Positions 5,025 through 6,499 of a DNA stretch of 6,499 nucleotides are shown piece by piece. A program made the translations under genes and the position numbers. Below the pieces are notes generated by a model that was given only the letters and a program-made list of their open reading frames with translations, was not told the DNA's origin and ran no database searches. The stretch comes from Eggerthellaceae bacterium UBA5906 (GTDB lineage Bacteria > Actinomycetota > Coriobacteriia > Coriobacteriales > Eggerthellaceae): assembly GCA_002431805.1 (NCBI GenBank), contig DJEE01000175.1, positions 1 to 6,499 of the forward strand, read 5' to 3'. Positions within the stretch are counted from its first letter, which is position 1. Each line of letters starts with the position of its first letter.

Positions 5025-5115
5025 CGCCTTGTTAAGGCGTAGGTTTTCGTGTGCGCATCAGCTGAACGCACACGAAACCATCTGAGTAATGCGACGGCGG
5101 TCTCGTACGCCGTCG
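5025..5115 (+). promoter_or_regulatory. Structured 5' leader of rpsL (three hairpins)
   Basis: Stem 1: CGCCTT (5025-5030) with AAGGCG (5034-5039), GTT loop. Stem 2: TTTCGTGTGCG (5045-5055) with CGCACACGAAA (5067-5077), 11 perfect pairs, extendable by GG/CC across a bulge. Stem 3: CGACGGCG (5092-5099) with CGCCGTCG (5108-5115). The last stem ends 12 bases before AAGGAG. Stem 1 is followed by TTTT (5044-5047), most of which is used in stem 2, so the two could compete. I do not recognise a known ribosomal-protein leader family. A regulatory role is inferred. Confidence 0.5.
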
Positions 5116-5127
5116 GAGGCAAGAGCG

Positions 5128-5142
5128 AAGGAGAAGATTTTG
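5128..5142 (+). promoter_or_regulatory. rpsL: Ribosome binding site and TTG start of rpsL
   Basis: AAGGAG (5128-5133), a six-base spacer, then TTG at 5140-5142 followed by CCT ACC ATC AAC, encoding PTIN. This decides the start, because S12 proteins begin at MPTINQL. The in-frame ATG at 5089 would add 17 residues unlike S12 and has no ribosome binding site. Confidence 0.9.
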
Positions 5143-5511
5143 CCTACCATCAACCAGCTGGTCCGCAAGGGCCGCAAAACGGCTGCCGTGAAGTCCAAGA
5201 CTCCGGCGCTGAAGGGCAACCCGCAGAAGCGTGGCGTGTGCACCCGCGTGTACACCACCACCCCGAAAAAGCCGAACTCGGCACTGCGTAAGGTTTGCCG
5301 TGTCCGCCTGGTCAACGGCATGGAAGTTACCGCCTACATCCCGGGCGAGGGTCACAACCTGCAGGAGCACTCCATGGTGCTTATCCGCGGCGGCCGTGTT
5401 AAGGACCTTCCTGGTGTCCGTTACAAGGTCATCCGCGCTGCTCTGGACTGCGCCGCTGTTGACAAGCGCAAGCAGGCTCGCAGCCGTTACGGTGCCAAGC
5501 GCCCGAAATAA
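5140..5511 (+). CDS. rpsL: 30S ribosomal protein S12
   Basis: The 123-residue product has full S12 length. It sits at the decoding centre and contributes to tRNA selection accuracy. The protein begins [11 protein letters not shown] after the initiator and contains [30 protein letters not shown], then [12 protein letters not shown] and ends GAKRPK. K43 and K88, the positions where streptomycin-resistance substitutions are known in other bacteria, are both the sensitive-type lysine. D89 is the residue methylthiolated by RimO in species that have it. Translation starts at TTG, unusual for such a highly expressed gene. It is the first gene of the str operon, followed by rpsG after 118 nt. Confidence 0.98.
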   Translation: MPTINQLVRKGRKTAAVKSKTPALKGNPQKRGVCTRVYTTTPKKPNSALRKVCRVRLVNGMEVTAYIPGEGHNLQEHSMVLIRGGRVKDLPGVRYKVIRAALDCAAVDKRKQARSRYGAKRPK

Positions 5512-5531
5512 GTTCACCGCTAAGTCGCGCG

Positions 5532-5598
5532 GGCTGCATACAGGGCAAACCGGAAGGGCCGGTTTTCTCGCAGCCTAATGAGAGGAAGAAAGCCTCTT
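5532..5598 (+). promoter_or_regulatory. Nested hairpins between rpsL and rpsG
   Basis: GGCTGC (5532-5537) pairs with GCAGCC (5570-5575). It encloses AAACCGG (5547-5553) with CCGGTTT (5559-5565), which is followed by TTTTC and so is terminator-like. A third stem, AGAGG (5581-5585) with CCTCT (5593-5597), follows. In E. coli the S12-S7 interval is where S7 represses its own synthesis. An analogous S7 site, an attenuator or an RNA-processing site are all possible; none is shown directly. Confidence 0.45.
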
Positions 5599-5629
5599 AG
5601 AAGCGCGCAGGAATACAAAGGAGTTTTAC

Positions 5630-6100
5630 ATGCCGCGTCGTGCAGCAGCCGTCCGCCGTGAAGTTCAGCCGGACGCCGTTTACAACAACCGTCTTGTCAC
5701 CCAGCTGATCAACAAGATCCTGCTTGATGGCAAGAAATCCACCGCCGAGGGCATCGTCTACGGTGCTTTCGAGCTGGTTCAGGCCAAGACGGGCGAAGAC
5801 CCGCTGGCCGTTTTCAAGAAGGCTATGGACAACGTACGCCCCACGCTCGAGGTCAAGCCCAAGCGTGTTGGCGGCGCAACCTACCAGGTGCCCATGGAAG
5901 TCAACTCTCGCCGCGCTACTACGCTGGCAATCCGCTGGATCGTCGACTTCTCCCGTAAGCGCAAGGAGCACACCATGAAGCAGCGCCTGGCTGCCGAGAT
6001 TATGGACGCCGCCGAGAACACCGGCGCATCCGTGAAGAAGCGCGAGGATCTGTACAAGATGGCCGAATCCAACCGTGCGTTCTCGCACTATCGCTTCTAG
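5630..6100 (+). CDS. rpsG: 30S ribosomal protein S7
   Basis: The 156-residue protein has standard S7 length and begins [16 protein letters not shown]7 nucleates assembly of the 30S head by binding the 3' major domain of 16S rRNA and lies near the E site. Conserved blocks include [30 protein letters not shown] (the beta-hairpin) and the C-terminal helices ending NRAFSHYRF. The ATG follows AAAGGAG (5617-5623) by six bases. The stop codon is 13 bases before fusA, so the two are probably translationally coupled. In E. coli S7 is the autoregulator of this operon. Confidence 0.98.
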   Translation: MPRRAAAVRREVQPDAVYNNRLVTQLINKILLDGKKSTAEGIVYGAFELVQAKTGEDPLAVFKKAMDNVRPTLEVKPKRVGGATYQVPMEVNSRRATTLAIRWIVDFSRKRKEHTMKQRLAAEIMDAAENTGASVKKREDLYKMAESNRAFSHYRF

Positions 6101-6113
6101 GGCGTGACGAATA

Positions 6114-6499
6114 ATGGCTAAAGCTAACGATCTGAAGCTCACCCGTAACTTCGGCATCATGGCTCACATCGATGCCGGTAAAACCACTACCACCGAGCGC
6201 ATCCTGTACTACACGGGCAAAACGCACAAAATCGGCGAGGTGCACGACGGTGCCGCAACCATGGACTGGATGGTTCAGGAGCAGGAGCGCGGCGTAACCA
6301 TCACCGCTGCTGCTACCACGTGCTTCTGGAAGAAGGACGGCGAGACGTACCGCTTCCAGATCATCGACACGCCCGGCCACGTGGACTTCACCGCCGAGGT
6401 TGAGCGCTCCCTGCGCGTTCTCGACGGCACCGTGGCAGTGTTCGACGCCGTTGCCGGCGTTCAGCCGCAGTCCGAAACCGTGTGGCGCCAGGCCGACAA
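6114..6499 (+). CDS. fusA: Translation elongation factor G (5' part only)
   Basis: The first 128 codons are present; the rest lies past the window edge. EF-G is the GTPase that drives ribosomal translocation and, with RRF, subunit recycling. The protein begins [16 protein letters not shown]. The P-loop AHIDAGKTT is at residues 17-25, the switch I block QERGVTIT at 57-64, and the G3 motif DTPGHVDF at 85-92, followed by [31 protein letters not shown]. The start is unambiguous by homology, but the Shine-Dalgarno match is poor: only AGGG (6099-6102), overlapping the rpsG stop, 11 bases upstream. Coupling to rpsG translation would compensate for this. Confidence 0.97.
   Translation, partial: MAKANDLKLTRNFGIMAHIDAGKTTTTERILYYTGKTHKIGEVHDGAATMDWMVQEQERGVTITAAATTCFWKKDGETYRFQIIDTPGHVDFTAEVERSLRVLDGTVAVFDAVAGVQPQSETVWRQAD

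Larger units (their letters stand above)
4803..5139. other. str operon control region
   Basis: This 337-bp gap holds two promoter-like sites and a structured leader for rpsL. The left part contains a near-tandem 10-bp repeat, TGCGCTCGCC, at 4806-4815 and 4817-4826. It also has A- and T-tracts (GAAAAAA at 4865-4871, TTTTTTC at 4882-4888) and four TGCAA words (4844, 4859, 4873, 4898). The A/T tracts pair only through A:T and sit about 75-100 bases upstream of the first predicted transcript start, so they look like curved DNA rather than a terminator. No clear terminator for the peptidase gene is seen. Confidence 0.6.

Noticed and set aside
4999..5085. 28-codon upstream open frame in the rpsL leader
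   Set aside because: It starts with ATG inside the predicted P2 promoter, has no Shine-Dalgarno sequence and shows no run of a regulatory amino acid. A leader peptide cannot be supported.
1..6499. CRISPR arrays, insertion sequences, tRNA or rRNA genes, phage or defence genes
   Set aside because: Both strands were read for periodic repeats, transposase or recombinase domains, and conserved RNA-gene cores; none was found.

Overview
The window is a high-GC bacterial chromosome segment with compact, ordinary housekeeping genes. A family II (DHH-type) manganese pyrophosphatase, a two-subunit-type L-serine dehydratase, GC-rich codon use and the S12-S7-EF-G order together suggest a Gram-positive actinobacterial relative. 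My best guess is class Coriobacteriia (Eggerthella/Gordonibacter-like). That placement is inference from gene content and base composition, not a database match.

Layout. At the left edge is the 5' end of sdaAB (L-serine dehydratase beta subunit) on the minus strand, cut by the window. A 691-bp intergenic region (191-881) separates it from the divergent ppaC (plus). That region holds two 56-bp dyad-symmetric elements in mirror-image orientation, a promoter-like site for each gene and a 14-bp direct repeat around the sdaAB -10. ppaC ends in a strong intrinsic terminator. Next come a minus-strand LysR-type regulator and, divergent from it, a small three-helix PQ-loop/SemiSWEET-like membrane protein; a 20-bp dyad lies between them. 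After a 298-bp gap with several hairpins comes a PepT-like M20 metallopeptidase. The right end is the start of the str operon: rpsL (S12, TTG start), rpsG (S7) and the first 128 codons of fusA (EF-G).

How the genes relate. The str operon is transcribed from two tandem promoter-like sites about 58 bp apart, into a leader with three hairpins. The S12-S7 gap of 118 nt contains nested stems, in the interval where S7 autoregulation occurs in E. coli. The LysR gene and the small membrane protein form a classic divergent regulator/target pair, so the regulator may control that membrane protein. Serine deamination, pyrophosphate hydrolysis and peptide cleavage are separate metabolic tasks; only the shared sdaAB/ppaC intergenic region hints at a regulatory link.

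I see no CRISPR array, tRNA, rRNA, insertion sequence, phage gene or defence system. The most unusual signal is the pair of mirrored 56-bp elements between sdaAB and ppaC.
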